Positions 21,711 through 33,004 are shown, counted from the stretch's first letter. The stretch: 53,139 nt of DNA from CAZTQN01 sp964615765 (GCA_964615765.1 CAZTQN010000029.1:1-53139); one strand, 5' to 3'. Program-made: numbers and translations. Notes: generated from the sequence alone by a model not told the origin.

Positions 21711-24700
21711 ATGTGGCTCACGAGGCTGACGGTCTGCGGGTTCAAGTCGTTCGCCGACCGGACGGTCTTTGAGTTCGACGCGCCGATCACGGCGATCGTC
21801 GGGCCCAACGGGTGCGGGAAGAGCAACGTCGTTGACGCGATCAAGTGGGTGCTCGGCGAGCGCTCCAGCAAGAGCCTGCGCGGGAAGGAGATGACCGACG
21901 TCATCTTCGCCGGCTCCGCCGGACGCAAGCCGATGGGCATGGCGAGCGTCGCGCTGACGTTCGACAACCCGAAACTGAGCGACGCGGCGGCGGGAGCGCC
22001 CGGGGAGATCGCGCGCGTTGATGAAGCCGCGGTCGAGGGGAAAGAGATCGGCGTGGTCGCGGAGGATGCGGCGGACGGCGCGAGCGCGGATGCGACGGCG
22101 GCGGGTCCGGCGGAAGCGAACGCCGCGCCGGTGGATGACAGCGCCGGCGAGATCGTCATCGAGCGGTCGAAGGTGAACCGGGCGCTGCCGATCGACGCGG
22201 ACGTCGTCGATGTTGAGCGCCGGTTGTATCGCGACGGGACGAGCCAGTACTACATCAACCAGAAGCGGTGCCGGCTGAAGGACATCGTCGATCTGTTCCT
22301 GGATACGGGGATCGGGGCGGACGCGTATTCAATCATCGAGCAGGGCAAGGTCGACAAGATGCTGCTGGCCTCGCCGCAGGAGCGTCGGACGATCTTTGAA
22401 GAGGCGGCGGGCGTTTCGAAGTACAAGGCGCGGCGGATCGAGGCGGAGCGCAAGCTGGAGCGGGCCGAGCAGAGCCTCGCCGTCACGCGGGAGCAGCTCG
22501 CGAGCACCGATCGGCGGTTGAAGACGGTGCGGACGCAGGCGGCGCGGGCCCGCGAGTTCAAGCGGCTGGACGGCGAGTATCAGGCGCTGCGCCGGTGCAT
22601 CGCGCTGGATCAGTACGAGGACTTGCAGGGGCGGCTGAGCGGGCTGACGAGCCAGCTCAATGACCTGGAGAGCAAGCGGGCCCGGGCCGCGGAGATGCTG
22701 GGGAATCTCGAGGCCGGCAAGCAGGAGGCCGAGATCCGGCGTGGGGAACTGCAGGGGAATCAGCGGCGGTGCGAGGCGGCGCTGCAGAGCGCGCGGCACG
22801 CGGCGGCGAGCGCGAAGCAGCGCGGCGAGATGAGCCAGCGGGCCGCCGCCGACCTGCGGGCCCAGATGGAGCAGGACGAGCAGCAACTGGCGGCGGTGAC
22901 GGCGTGGATCGCGGAGATCGAGGCCGCCGTCGGTCAGCAGCGCGAGCGCGTGACGGCGCTGGTGGAAGAACTGGCGCAGGCGGAGCGGTCGCTGGGGAGC
23001 CTGGGCGAAGCGCGGTCGGCGTCGCAGGCGCGCCTGGGCGAGGCGCGGAGCGAGCAGTCGGCGCGGAAGGCGGCGGCGGCGCAGATTGATCGGGAGCGGA
23101 CAGCGCTGCTCAGCGCCGTCGAGAGCGATCGCCGGCGTGCGGCCCAGATGCGCGAGCAGATCAGCCAACTGGCCCGCAAAGCCGCGGCGACGCGCGAGGA
23201 GATCGAGCGGCTCGGGGCGGCCCGCGATCAGGCGGCCCAGTCGCACGCGGACTTGGCGCAGTCGCTGAGCGCGGCGGAGACGGACCTCGGGCAGACGCAG
23301 GGCGCGGCGGAACGGCTCGGGGCGGATCGGCGCGTGCGGGCCGAGCGCCTGCGCGAACTGGAACAGACGCTGGTGCGGCTGGAGACGCGGCGCGCGACGC
23401 TGCAGGAACTGCAGGACAAGCACGCCGGGATGGGCGACGCCGTGCGGGCCGTGCTGACCAAGGGCGGCGGGCGCGGTGGCGACGGGCCGTTCAAGAGCGT
23501 GCAGGGCGTGCTGGCGGATTTCATCGAGGCTGACTCGGAGCACGCGGGGGTGGTCGAGCAGGCGCTCGGCGCGAGCCTGCAGGCGCTGATCGTCGGGAAC
23601 GCGGCGGAACTGCCGGCGGCGGAGGCGCTCGCGGGCTTGCCCGGGCGCGTGACGGTGTTGTGCGCGGATGATCCGCTGGCGGCGCGGCATGAAGCGGGCG
23701 CGGACGCGGCGGGCGCTGATGCGCCCGAGCCGGCGGACGTGTTCGAGTCGGCGCTGGTGGGGGTGGATGAGTCGCTCGGGTACGTGCAGCGCGTGCGGCC
23801 GCTGGTGCGGGCGCGGGGTGGGACGGCGCTGGAAGACCGGGCCGGGGCGCTGCTGGATCGGCTGCTGGGGCGGACGCTGCTGGTGCGTGACCTGGACGCG
23901 GCGCTGATGCTGGCAGCGGGGCCGCTGCGCGGGCTGGGCGTGCGGATGGCGACGCGCGACGGGCGCGTGCTGGAGGCCGACGGGCGCGTCGTCGGCGGGC
24001 CGAGCGCGGGTGAGACAGGCGGCGTGCTGCAGCGCGCGAGCGAACTGGCGGCGCTGCTGACGGAACTGGGCGACGTGGGCGGGCGGGCGAGGAATGAGCG
24101 GGCGGCGCTCAGCGCGGTGGACACCGAGGCAGCAGCGCTGGCGGCGCGGGAGAGCGAGCTGCGCTCGGCGTGTGCGCGGCTGGGGCGCGAGGTGACGGCG
24201 GCCGAGGCGCTGCGTGATCGGCACGCGCGGGATCTCTCGCGTCTCGAACGCGAGCGCGAGAACCTGGGGAGCGAACTCAAGGCCCTCGACGAGCGGTGCG
24301 TGCAGGTCGAGAGCGAGCAGGCCCGCACGGCGGAGAAGGCCGAGAGCCTTGGGCGGCTGTTCGAGGAGCAGACGGCGGCGGCGGGGGAACTGGACGCGCG
24401 GGTGGAGGCGGCCCAGCGCGAGGCGGACGCGGCCCTCGAAGCGCTCGCCGCGGGCAAGGTGCACGCGGGGCGGGTGAACGAGCAGCTCGCGTCGGCGCGG
24501 CGGGAGTTGTCGCGTCTGGAGCAGTCGGGCGACGAGGGCGAGCGGCGCCGGCGGTATCTGACGGCCCAGTTCGGGCAGCGCCGGGCCGGGATCGAGCAGC
24601 ACGAGGCGACGGTGCGCGAGGCCGAGCAGGCGCGGGCCGCGGCCGAGACGCAGGCGGCGGCGGCGAGCGAGGACCTGAACGTCATCGGCGAAGAACTCGC

Positions 24701-25934
24701 CGGGGCGGTCAACCTGGCGACGGACCTTGGGGAGAAGGTGAACCTGGCGCGGGCGCACGCGTCCGCCGTCGAGCGCGACTGGCACAGCGTGGAAGTCGCG
24801 CGGCGTGAGGTTGAGGTCAAGCGTGAGAACCTGCAGGACCGCTTCGAGCAGGACCATCAGGGCGACCTGGCCCGCGAGCACGCGGAGTACATGGAGGCGC
24901 TGCGCGACGAGCAGTTCGGCGTGATGCGCGCGGTGGACATGGGCCCGGCGACGGCACGCGTGGAGGAACTGCGCGGGCAGATTAAGGCGCTCGGCAGCGT
25001 CAATCTCGACGCGATCGAGGAAGAGACGACGCTCGCCGCCCGCAACGAGCACCTGATCGCGCAGGTCGCGGACCTGGACGCGGCCCGGGCCCAGTTGGTC
25101 GATCTGATCGCGAAGTTGAACGTTGCGAGCGAGGACCGCTTCAAGCGGACCTTCGAGGCGATCCAGCAGCACTTCAGCGAGCCGGACGGGATGTTCCGGC
25201 AGATGTTCGGCGGCGGGAAGGCGGAAGTGCGCCTGATGCCGGTCGTGCGCGAAGGCCCCAACGGGGAGAAGGTGCAGACGGACGAGGTGAGCTGGCTGGA
25301 GAGCGGCGTCGAGGTGATCGCCAAGCCGCCGGGCAAGGAGCCGCGGAGCATCAGCCAGCTTTCGGGCGGCGAGAAGACGATGACGGCGATTGCGCTGCTG
25401 ATGTCGATTTTCCGGAGCAAGCCGAGCTGCTTCTGCGTGCTGGACGAAGTCGACGCGGCACTGGACGAGGCGAACGTGGAGCGGTTCGCGCACGTGCTGC
25501 ACAAGTTCCTGGACCGCTCCCGGTTCGTCGTCATCACGCACCGCAAGCGGACGATGGCGTCGGCGGATCGGCTGTACGGCGTGACGATGCAGGAACGCGG
25601 CGTGAGCAAGCGCGTCAGCGTGCGCGTCGATCAGGTCGGCGAGAAGGGCGAACTGGCGTCGGCGGCGGGCGACGGCACGGGCGAGAGCGCGATTGATCGC
25701 GTCGTCGCGGGCGGGCCGGCCCAGGTGGCGGCTCCGGCAGCGCCGGCGGCGACGGGCGAGGTCGAGATCAAGCCCGCCGGGACGGGGAGCGGGCGACGCC
25801 GCCGTCATGGCGCCGCGGCGAGCGCGAGCGGGCCTGCGGCGAGCGTGATCGAGGTCAAGAAGCCGAGCGCGGTGCTGGCGGCGGCGCTGTCGCGCGAGGA
25901 GCAGCCGGGGCGCGGTGAGGTGGAGCAGGCGTAA
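21711..25934 (+). CDS. smc: Chromosome segregation ATPase SMC
   Basis: Condensin core that organises and segregates the chromosome. 1407 residues, longer than the usual 1150-1200. N-terminal ATPase half: LTVCGFKSFADRTVFEF and Walker A GPNGCGKSN (31-39). Two long coiled coils rich in Glu/Gln/Arg/Ala flank a hinge around residues 580-780 (FKSVQGVLADFIEADSEHAGVVEQALG ... GLGVRMATRDGRVLEADGRVVGGPS). The C-terminal half has LGSVNLDAIEE, the signature QLSGGEKTMTAIALL and Walker B FCVLDEVDAALDEANVERF. Two additions stand out: an Ala/Asp/Glu-rich insert of about 70 residues at 88-160 inside the first ATPase lobe, between ALTFDN and VVDVERRLYRDG, and an Ala-rich tail of about 100 residues. scpA and scpB are not nearby. 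Confidence 0.95.
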   Translation: MWLTRLTVCGFKSFADRTVFEFDAPITAIVGPNGCGKSNVVDAIKWVLGERSSKSLRGKEMTDVIFAGSAGRKPMGMASVALTFDNPKLSDAAAGAPGEIARVDEAAVEGKEIGVVAEDAADGASADATAAGPAEANAAPVDDSAGEIVIERSKVNRALPIDADVVDVERRLYRDGTSQYYINQKRCRLKDIVDLFLDTGIGADAYSIIEQGKVDKMLLASPQERRTIFEEAAGVSKYKARRIEAERKLERAEQSLAVTREQLASTDRRLKTVRTQAARAREFKRLDGEYQALRRCIALDQYEDLQGRLSGLTSQLNDLESKRARAAEMLGNLEAGKQEAEIRRGELQGNQRRCEAALQSARHAAASAKQRGEMSQRAAADLRAQMEQDEQQLAAVTAWIAEIEAAVGQQRERVTALVEELAQAERSLGSLGEARSASQARLGEARSEQSARKAAAAQIDRERTALLSAVESDRRRAAQMREQISQLARKAAATREEIERLGAARDQAAQSHADLAQSLSAAETDLGQTQGAAERLGADRRVRAERLRELEQTLVRLETRRATLQELQDKHAGMGDAVRAVLTKGGGRGGDGPFKSVQGVLADFIEADSEHAGVVEQALGASLQALIVGNAAELPAAEALAGLPGRVTVLCADDPLAARHEAGADAAGADAPEPADVFESALVGVDESLGYVQRVRPLVRARGGTALEDRAGALLDRLLGRTLLVRDLDAALMLAAGPLRGLGVRMATRDGRVLEADGRVVGGPSAGETGGVLQRASELAALLTELGDVGGRARNERAALSAVDTEAAALAARESELRSACARLGREVTAAEALRDRHARDLSRLERERENLGSELKALDERCVQVESEQARTAEKAESLGRLFEEQTAAAGELDARVEAAQREADAALEALAAGKVHAGRVNEQLASARRELSRLEQSGDEGERRRRYLTAQFGQRRAGIEQHEATVREAEQARAAAETQAAAASEDLNVIGEELAGAVNLATDLGEKVNLARAHASAVERDWHSVEVARREVEVKRENLQDRFEQDHQGDLAREHAEYMEALRDEQFGVMRAVDMGPATARVEELRGQIKALGSVNLDAIEEETTLAARNEHLIAQVADLDAARAQLVDLIAKLNVASEDRFKRTFEAIQQHFSEPDGMFRQMFGGGKAEVRLMPVVREGPNGEKVQTDEVSWLESGVEVIAKPPGKEPRSISQLSGGEKTMTAIALLMSIFRSKPSCFCVLDEVDAALDEANVERFAHVLHKFLDRSRFVVITHRKRTMASADRLYGVTMQERGVSKRVSVRVDQVGEKGELASAAGDGTGESAIDRVVAGGPAQVAAPAAPAATGEVEIKPAGTGSGRRRRHGAAASASGPAASVIEVKKPSAVLAAALSREEQPGRGEVEQA

Positions 25935-25985
25935 TTTGAGATCGGCCGGGACGCTTGCTGGTTTGGCGCTTGGGGTCGAGCGAAA

Positions 25986-26021
25986 CCCACCCCCCGGCCC
26001 CCTCCCTCTGGGAGGGGGAGG
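25986..26021. repeat. REP copy C (intergenic)
   Basis: Core palindrome CCCCCTCCC TCT GGGAGGGGG at 25998-26018, preceded by a C-rich stretch CCCACCCCC. The same 21-bp core occurs inside pyrD at 28682-28702, with a decayed copy at about 28733-28753. It sits between the converging smc and serine hydrolase genes. Confidence 0.75.
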
Positions 26022-26024
26022 ACG

Positions 26025-27275
26025 TCAGCGGTCGACGGGGGTGGGCGGCGGGGGTGGGGCCGTGACGACGTTGATCATCGCGGCGCAGGCCTGGTCGACG
26101 GCTTTCTGGGTTTCGGGGTCGGCCGCGTTGGCGGCGGCGAGGACGGCGAGGTTCCGTCCCGGCGCGAGCCACACGGTCGCGAACCACATGGTGTTGCTGC
26201 CGGAGTGCGTAAACGCGGGGCCGCCGGCCCAGGCGCGGTCGACGGCGTTCCAGCCCGCCGCGTAGTCGGGCGTGCCGGCGCGGTCGTCGGGGCTGCGCGG
26301 CGCGGCGGCGTGGAGCACGGCGAAGGCTTCGGGCTTAAGGATGGGCGTGGGCTCGCCGCGGTGCCCCGCGACGTGGGCCGCGGCGAAGCGGGCCCAATCG
26401 GTGATGGTCATGTGCATCGTGCCGGCGGGGGCGATGGCGGGCGGGTTGTCGGCGGCCTTGCCGGGCGCGACGGGCTCACCGGCGCGGTGGCCGCGGGGCT
26501 GGTCGAGGGCGTCCGCCGAGCCGGGCGCGCCAAAGCCGGCGGAGGTGATGGCGAGCGGCGCGAGCACGCGCTCGCGGACGAGGGTTTCGTAGGGCTTTTT
26601 GGCGACGCGTTCGCAGATGTGTCCGGCGAGCGCGTAGCCGGCGTTGGCGTATTGGAACGTACCGCGGCTGACGGCGGGCGGGAGTTTGAGAATCTCGGGG
26701 AGCAGATCGGCGCGGGTCTTGTCGGGCGGGCCGTCATGCTGCCACATGCGGCCCCAGATGCCGGAGGCGTTGAGATCGGCGGGGAGCCCGGCGCGGTGAT
26801 GCAAGAGATCGAGGAGCGTGACGGAGCGGTAGTTGGAATGCAACTGCTCGCCGAGTTCGGGGAAGGCGTCGGCGAGGGTGAGGTCCCAGCGGAGCGTGCC
26901 GTCTTGCACGAGCACGGCGCAGAGCGTGGCGGTGATGGCCTTGGTGCAGGAGCCGATGTGGAACTTGTCGGCGGGGGTGACGGCGGCGGCTTCGCCCTTG
27001 GCGCGCACGCCGGCGGCGCCGAGGGCGACGACGCGCCCGTCGACGACCGCCGCGGCGACCAGGCCCGGCGCGCCAGTGCGATCGACGATCGGGCGGAGAA
27101 GATCGGAAAGGTCGCGCGGGGCCGCGGGCTCCGCGGGCGCGGCGGTGGTGGGCGGGGCGGCGGGCGGCGTGGTTGGTTGCCCGGCGGGCCCGGTGGATGC
27201 CGGGGCGGACGGCTGGGCGGCGGCGATCGCCGCGACGAGCGTGGTAGTCAGCACGGTGATGGACGCGGAGCGCAT
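26025..27275 (-). CDS. Exported serine hydrolase of the beta-lactamase (class C/PBP4-like) family
   Basis: Secreted or periplasmic penicillin-binding-protein-like hydrolase or esterase, 416 residues. Residues 1-20 are a signal peptide; 21-53 are a Pro/Ala/Thr-rich linker. Catalytic motifs of the family: SCTK at 109-112 (nucleophile Ser, general base Lys, in FHIGSCTKAITATL), YANAGY (Tyr-x-Asn, about residue 210), and HSGSNT near the end in place of the KTG/HTG box. LLHHRAGLP in the middle is a usual companion sequence. The substrate cannot be told. The ATG at 27275 begins the signal peptide; no Shine-Dalgarno is visible. It converges on smc, with a REP copy between. Confidence 0.85.
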   Translation of the reverse strand: MRSASITVLTTTLVAAIAAAQPSAPASTGPAGQPTTPPAAPPTTAAPAEPAAPRDLSDLLRPIVDRTGAPGLVAAAVVDGRVVALGAAGVRAKGEAAAVTPADKFHIGSCTKAITATLCAVLVQDGTLRWDLTLADAFPELGEQLHSNYRSVTLLDLLHHRAGLPADLNASGIWGRMWQHDGPPDKTRADLLPEILKLPPAVSRGTFQYANAGYALAGHICERVAKKPYETLVRERVLAPLAITSAGFGAPGSADALDQPRGHRAGEPVAPGKAADNPPAIAPAGTMHMTITDWARFAAAHVAGHRGEPTPILKPEAFAVLHAAAPRSPDDRAGTPDYAAGWNAVDRAWAGGPAFTHSGSNTMWFATVWLAPGRNLAVLAAANAADPETQKAVDQACAAMINVVTAPPPPPTPVDR

Positions 27276-27341
27276 GACGGAGGGTAGAAGCGGCGCGGAG
27301 ACGGCGTGTGCTGATAGACTCGGCGCGGGCTGGAGCTTGCC

Positions 27342-28004
27342 ATGGTGATGTCGCGGCACGAGGAGGACATGCTGAGCGCGGGGCGGTCGCGCCGGGTGCG
27401 GGCGCGGATGGTGTGGGCCGTGGTGAAGGTGTATGTGCTCGCGGCCGGGTTGATGGCCGGCAGCATCAGCGTGCTGTTTCTCTATCTCTTCGGCACGGTC
27501 ATCGCGCTGGTGGTGATGCACGACCCGGTGGCGCTGCCGCCGAGCGGTGATGGCGCGGTGCGGCTGGAGCCGGGGCGGTATGTGGTGTGGCACCAGCGCG
27601 TCGGGTATGTCGACGGGAAGTTCCGGGGCGAGCCGATCGACGCCAAGCCGGGGCGGAGAGTGACGGTGGACTCGGTCACCGGGCCGGACGGGAGTGCGGT
27701 GACGGTGGACGCGATGCCGCGCGGCGGGCTTGGGCTCGTGATCATCGAACGCGACATGATCGGCGAGTTCGAGGCGACGACGGGCGGCGAGTATCGGATC
27801 GAGACAACGACCGAGGACGGCAAGGCGGCCCAGGTGACCGTCGCGCGCGAGTCCGAGCGGGACTGGGCGGTCATGATCGGCGTTTCGGTGGTGGTGATGA
27901 TCGTCGCCGTCGGGCTGATGATCGCGGGCTTCGTGGCGCTGGTATGGGCGGTGGTGCGGAGCGTGCGGCAGATCCGGCGGGCAGCGGTGTCAGGCGATCA
28001 TTGA
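27342..28004 (+). CDS. Two-TM protein of unknown function
   Basis: 220 residues, no recognised family. Hydrophobic helices at about 24-58 (VVKVYVLAAGLMAGSISVLFL) and 175-205 (MIGVSVVVMIVAVGLMIAG) bracket a beta-rich domain of about 115 residues (LEPGRYVVWHQRVG, GEYRIETTTEDG) that would lie outside the cytoplasm. Short two-helix proteins with such a middle domain are common in planctomycetes. Its start is 66 bp from the divergent hydrolase gene, and its last 7 bp overlap the end of pyrD tail to tail. Confidence 0.75.
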   Translation: MVMSRHEEDMLSAGRSRRVRARMVWAVVKVYVLAAGLMAGSISVLFLYLFGTVIALVVMHDPVALPPSGDGAVRLEPGRYVVWHQRVGYVDGKFRGEPIDAKPGRRVTVDSVTGPDGSAVTVDAMPRGGLGLVIIERDMIGEFEATTGGEYRIETTTEDGKAAQVTVARESERDWAVMIGVSVVVMIVAVGLMIAGFVALVWAVVRSVRQIRRAAVSGDH

Positions 28005-29143
28005 AGTTGGACGGCGCCGACGAGTTCGGCGATGTTGGTGCACTTCTGCGTGCGGACCCAGCGTTCAAGGCCGCGGGCGACGGCGAGGGGGCTGCGCGGG
28101 TCGACGAAGAGCGCGGTGCCCATCTGCACGGCGGATGCGCCGGCGAGGATGAACTCGGCGGCGTCTTCCCAGGTGAGCACGCCGCCGGCGCCGATGATCG
28201 GGACGGATTGTCCGGGCCCGCGGGCGTCCTTGCAGACGGCGCGGTAGGTGTCGAACACGAGTTTGACGGCGACGGGGTGCAGGCCGGGGCCGGAGAGCCC
28301 GCCGGTGACGTGGCTGAGCCGCGGGCGACGCGTGGAGAGATCGATCGCCATCGCGGGGATGGTGTTGGAGATGGTGAGGGCGTCGGCGCCGCAGTCGACG
28401 GCGGCCTTGGCGAGTTCGACGGTGCGATCGGGGAACGGCGAGAGTTTGACAATAAGACGCGTGCGCGTGAGAACCTTGCGGACTTCCGTCAGCAGCTCGG
28501 CGAGCGCGGAGTTTGACGAGACGAACGTGCAGCCGGCTTTGACGTTCGGGCAGGAGACGTTGAGCTCGACGCCTTCGAGGATGGGTTGGGGGTCGGATGG
28601 TGTGGGACGTGAGGAGGCGGGAGGCGAACCGGCGCGCGACACATCGGAAGATGAAGACTGAGAAGCAGAACCCACCCCCAACCCCCTCCCTCTGGGAGGG
28701 GGCTCAGAAGAAGAAGAGGACCCCACCTCCGACCCGCGCCCTCTGGGAGGGGGCTCCGGAGCGGTGCCGCGGCCCCATTCGTTGAACGTCGCGCAGACTT
28801 GGAGATAGTCGTCGACGCTGAAGCCTGCGACAGAGGCGATGACGGCGCACGGGAGCGTGGCGGCGCGTGGGAGGTGGTCGCGTTCGAAGGCTTCGATGCC
28901 GGGGTTGGCGAGGCCGACGGCGTTGAGCATGCCGGCGCCGGCGCGGGCGTCGAGGATGCGGTACGTCGGGTTGCCCTCGCGCGGGAGGGGCGTGACGGAC
29001 TTGGCGACCAGCCCGCCGATGCGGGAGAGGTCGAGCACGTCGGCGATGTCGTCGAGCGTGCCGTGGGTGCCCGCGGCGAGAAGGACGGGGTTGCGGAGCG
29101 GGATGCCCGCGAGCGAGACGGCGAGGGGGGCGGCGTCGGGCAT
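27998..29143 (-). CDS. pyrD: Dihydroorotate dehydrogenase, class 1B type, with an inserted segment
   Basis: Oxidises dihydroorotate to orotate in pyrimidine synthesis with FMN. 381 residues from MPDAAPLAVSLAGIPL. Motifs: NPVLLAAGTHG, GGLVAKSVTPLPREGNPTYRI, NAVGLANPG, ELNVSCPNVKAGC with the catalytic Cys C198, LIVKLSPF, LTISNTIPAMAID, GGLSGPGLHPVA, PIIGAGGVLTWEDAAEFILAGASAVQMGTALF. The Cys and SCPNVK favour class 1B, which normally needs a PyrK partner; none is visible. Residues about 127-187 (rich in Pro, Ser, Arg, Gly) are an insert absent from the family and encoded by two REP copies (EPPPRGRG twice). The frame is kept, and everything after the insert is intact, so the enzyme may still work. 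It is divergent from recQ (88 bp between starts). Confidence 0.9.
   Translation of the reverse strand: MPDAAPLAVSLAGIPLRNPVLLAAGTHGTLDDIADVLDLSRIGGLVAKSVTPLPREGNPTYRILDARAGAGMLNAVGLANPGIEAFERDHLPRAATLPCAVIASVAGFSVDDYLQVCATFNEWGRGTAPEPPPRGRGSEVGSSSSSEPPPRGRGLGVGSASQSSSSDVSRAGSPPASSRPTPSDPQPILEGVELNVSCPNVKAGCTFVSSNSALAELLTEVRKVLTRTRLIVKLSPFPDRTVELAKAAVDCGADALTISNTIPAMAIDLSTRRPRLSHVTGGLSGPGLHPVAVKLVFDTYRAVCKDARGPGQSVPIIGAGGVLTWEDAAEFILAGASAVQMGTALFVDPRSPLAVARGLERWVRTQKCTNIAELVGAVQLQ
28671..28756. repeat. REP copies A and B inside pyrD
   Basis: Copy A has the perfect 21-bp core CCCCCTCCC TCT GGGAGGGGG (28682-28702). Copy B, about 51 bp further, keeps the right arm GGGAGGGGG (28745-28753) but has a decayed left arm. 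Both are in the same orientation and in frame, giving EPPPRGRG twice in the protein. Confidence 0.8.
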
Positions 29144-29231
29144 TGGCGTGGGCAAGCGTAGAAGCCGTCGCGGTGCGAGAGGCGGCGGCGCGGGGTGTGA
29201 TGGACGGCGGGAGTTCGGTACCATCGCGTCG

Positions 29232-31610
<2,379 letters not shown>

Positions 31611-31612
31611 TG

Positions 31613-31892
31613 ATTCCCCACCCACATGGATCATTCCCAAAGCACGACACTTGTTCGATACGTGCCCCAACACCCCCCCAACCCTGCGCACGTCCATACT
31701 CCGCGGCATTGACCTCAAGGGCAGGCGACACCAAAAATCACCCGTGCGCGAAGCAGTCGTCGCGGGCGGTGATCGCCGATTCTTCGAACGAGTCGCCGAG
31801 GCAGCACCGATTCCGAAAGCGGAATCGGTGGCACGGCCTGCGTCTGTCATGCGGCCGCGCAATCCGTCGGCAATCGGTGCCACCCCGCCTGG
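31613..31892. repeat. Direct repeat R1, left flank of islet
   Basis: About 280 bp similar to R2 (32667-32962) in the same orientation. The block 31748-31849 matches 32821-32922 at 99 of 102 positions. It contains a 10-bp hairpin CACCGATTCC / GGAATCGGTG with a 6-nt loop (31805-31830). No gene is seen between recQ and 31908. Confidence 0.8.
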
Positions 31893-31908
31893 TCGAGCCC
31901 AGAGTGAT

Positions 31909-32439
31909 TCAACCTGGACAATCCCACGGACCAGGACTTGGACGCACTGTGACCCACGTTTTGGGGGAGGCGTTTTGGAAATCAAAGTGTCCCCAATTGT
32001 CTTTTGTTACAGCCGCTTCGCTGATGGCGACTCCGCCCAAGTACGACCCCAAGTCCGGATGCGACTCGGTTTCGTCTGCCACGACGCAGCCGTCCACTTT
32101 GCAATGGCGCAGAAGATTTAAACCGACTTCCAAAAGCGCGAAGCCGACCATCACTCGGCCCACACACGGAAACCCGCATTGATCGACGACATCCGGTGGA
32201 GCTACGCAGCTACGGACGAACCCTGGAGGCACCCCTAACCACAGAATACCTGACTCCTCCATTGAGTTGACAACAAGCCCGACCTTGCGAGATCCAAGTC
32301 TGGCAAGCCAAAACCGCCCCTGTTCAAATGACACAAGATGCGCTGATATCAAATGCGATATAATGTCATCGCGCGTCACACGCTTTGCCAAGGTGCACGT
32401 CAGCTCGATCGTGGGCCCCTCGGTCCACGCGTCATTCAT
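31909..32439 (-). CDS. Unknown protein in repeat-flanked islet (possible immunity partner)
   Basis: 176 residues, no recognised family. Starts MNDAWTEGPTIELTCTLAK five nt after the stop of the small upstream gene, so the two are probably cotranscribed. It contains VTRDDIISHLISAHLV, ARLGSRKVGLVVNSMEESGILWLG and a Cys-containing region; the last 30 residues run toward repeat R1 and may not be original. GC content is about 50 per cent, far below the flanking genes, pointing to foreign origin. Its place right after a short toxin-like frame suggests an immunity protein, which is inference from position only. Confidence 0.5.
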   Translation of the reverse strand: MNDAWTEGPTIELTCTLAKRVTRDDIISHLISAHLVSFEQGRFWLARLGSRKVGLVVNSMEESGILWLGVPPGFVRSCVAPPDVVDQCGFPCVGRVMVGFALLEVGLNLLRHCKVDGCVVADETESHPDLGSYLGGVAISEAAVTKDNWGHFDFQNASPKTWVTVRPSPGPWDCPG

Positions 32440-32443
32440 CTGA

Positions 32444-32695
32444 CTAGTGCCACTCACTGAACTTCTCCCACGTGACTTTGAAAACAGTGCCGGCGCCCTT
32501 GCCGTCATCAATCACAATCATCTGCCGGTCAAACAAATAGCATGCACGACGTCGTGCATCTACGTCGCCTCCCGCGTGCTTTACACCTTCATGTACGGTT
32601 TTGCTGATCAACCGTTCCCGTTCGTCGATATTCCTTACTCCAAACTCCTTAGCGGTAGGTGGCACCGAGTTCCCACCCCTATGAATCATACCCAA
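32444..32695 (-). CDS. Small protein with toxin-tip-like C terminus
   Basis: 83 residues. The C-terminal 60 (NIDERERLISKTVHEGVKHAG, then RRRACYLFDRQMIVIDDG, then GTVFKVTWEKFSEWH) have the helix-plus-strands pattern seen in small RNase-like tips of polymorphic toxins; no family is named with confidence. The N-terminal 20 codons, including both in-frame ATGs, come from repeat R2, so the gene's original 5' end was probably lost or replaced when the repeat was joined. AAGGAG occurs inside the frame. It is low in GC. It might be a functional fusion, an orphan toxin module or a remnant. Confidence 0.45.
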   Translation of the reverse strand: MGMIHRGGNSVPPTAKEFGVRNIDERERLISKTVHEGVKHAGGDVDARRRACYLFDRQMIVIDDGKGAGTVFKVTWEKFSEWH

Positions 32696-32962
32696 AAGGT
32701 GAGACGTGCGAGTTACGTGCCACCGAGTCCGCTTTGGGAATGGGTGCCCCCATCATCGCTGCGCACGTCCATACTCTGCGGCAGTGGCCTCGAGGCAGGT
32801 GACACCCAGATCACTCGCGGGCGAAGCAGTCGTCGCGGGCAGTGATCGCCGATTCTTCGAACGAGTCGCCGAGGCGGCACCGATTCCCAAAGCGGAATCG
32901 GTGGCACGGCCTGCGTCTGTCACGGGCGTGCAAGCCGTCGGCAATCGGTGCCACCCCGCCGG
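32667..32962. repeat. Direct repeat R2, right flank of islet
   Basis: Second copy of R1, ending about 40 bp before the TPR-YggX gene. It has the same hairpin CACCGATTCC / GGAATCGGTG at 32878-32903 and, nearer the islet, a decayed inverted copy of that hairpin at about 32721-32746. Nothing else is seen between 32696 and 33004. Confidence 0.8.
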
Positions 32963-33004
32963 CCCGCAGCGGCGTTCGCCCCTCGGACCCCGTTATCATC
33001 CGCC

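Noticed and set aside
22329..25808. 1159-codon open frame antisense to smc
   Set aside because: Arg/Leu/Pro-rich shadow of a GC-rich gene; smc on the plus strand has all family motifs.
28839..29231. 131-codon N-terminal extension of RecQ
   Set aside because: Antisense to conserved pyrD motifs; RecQ homology starts after 29232.
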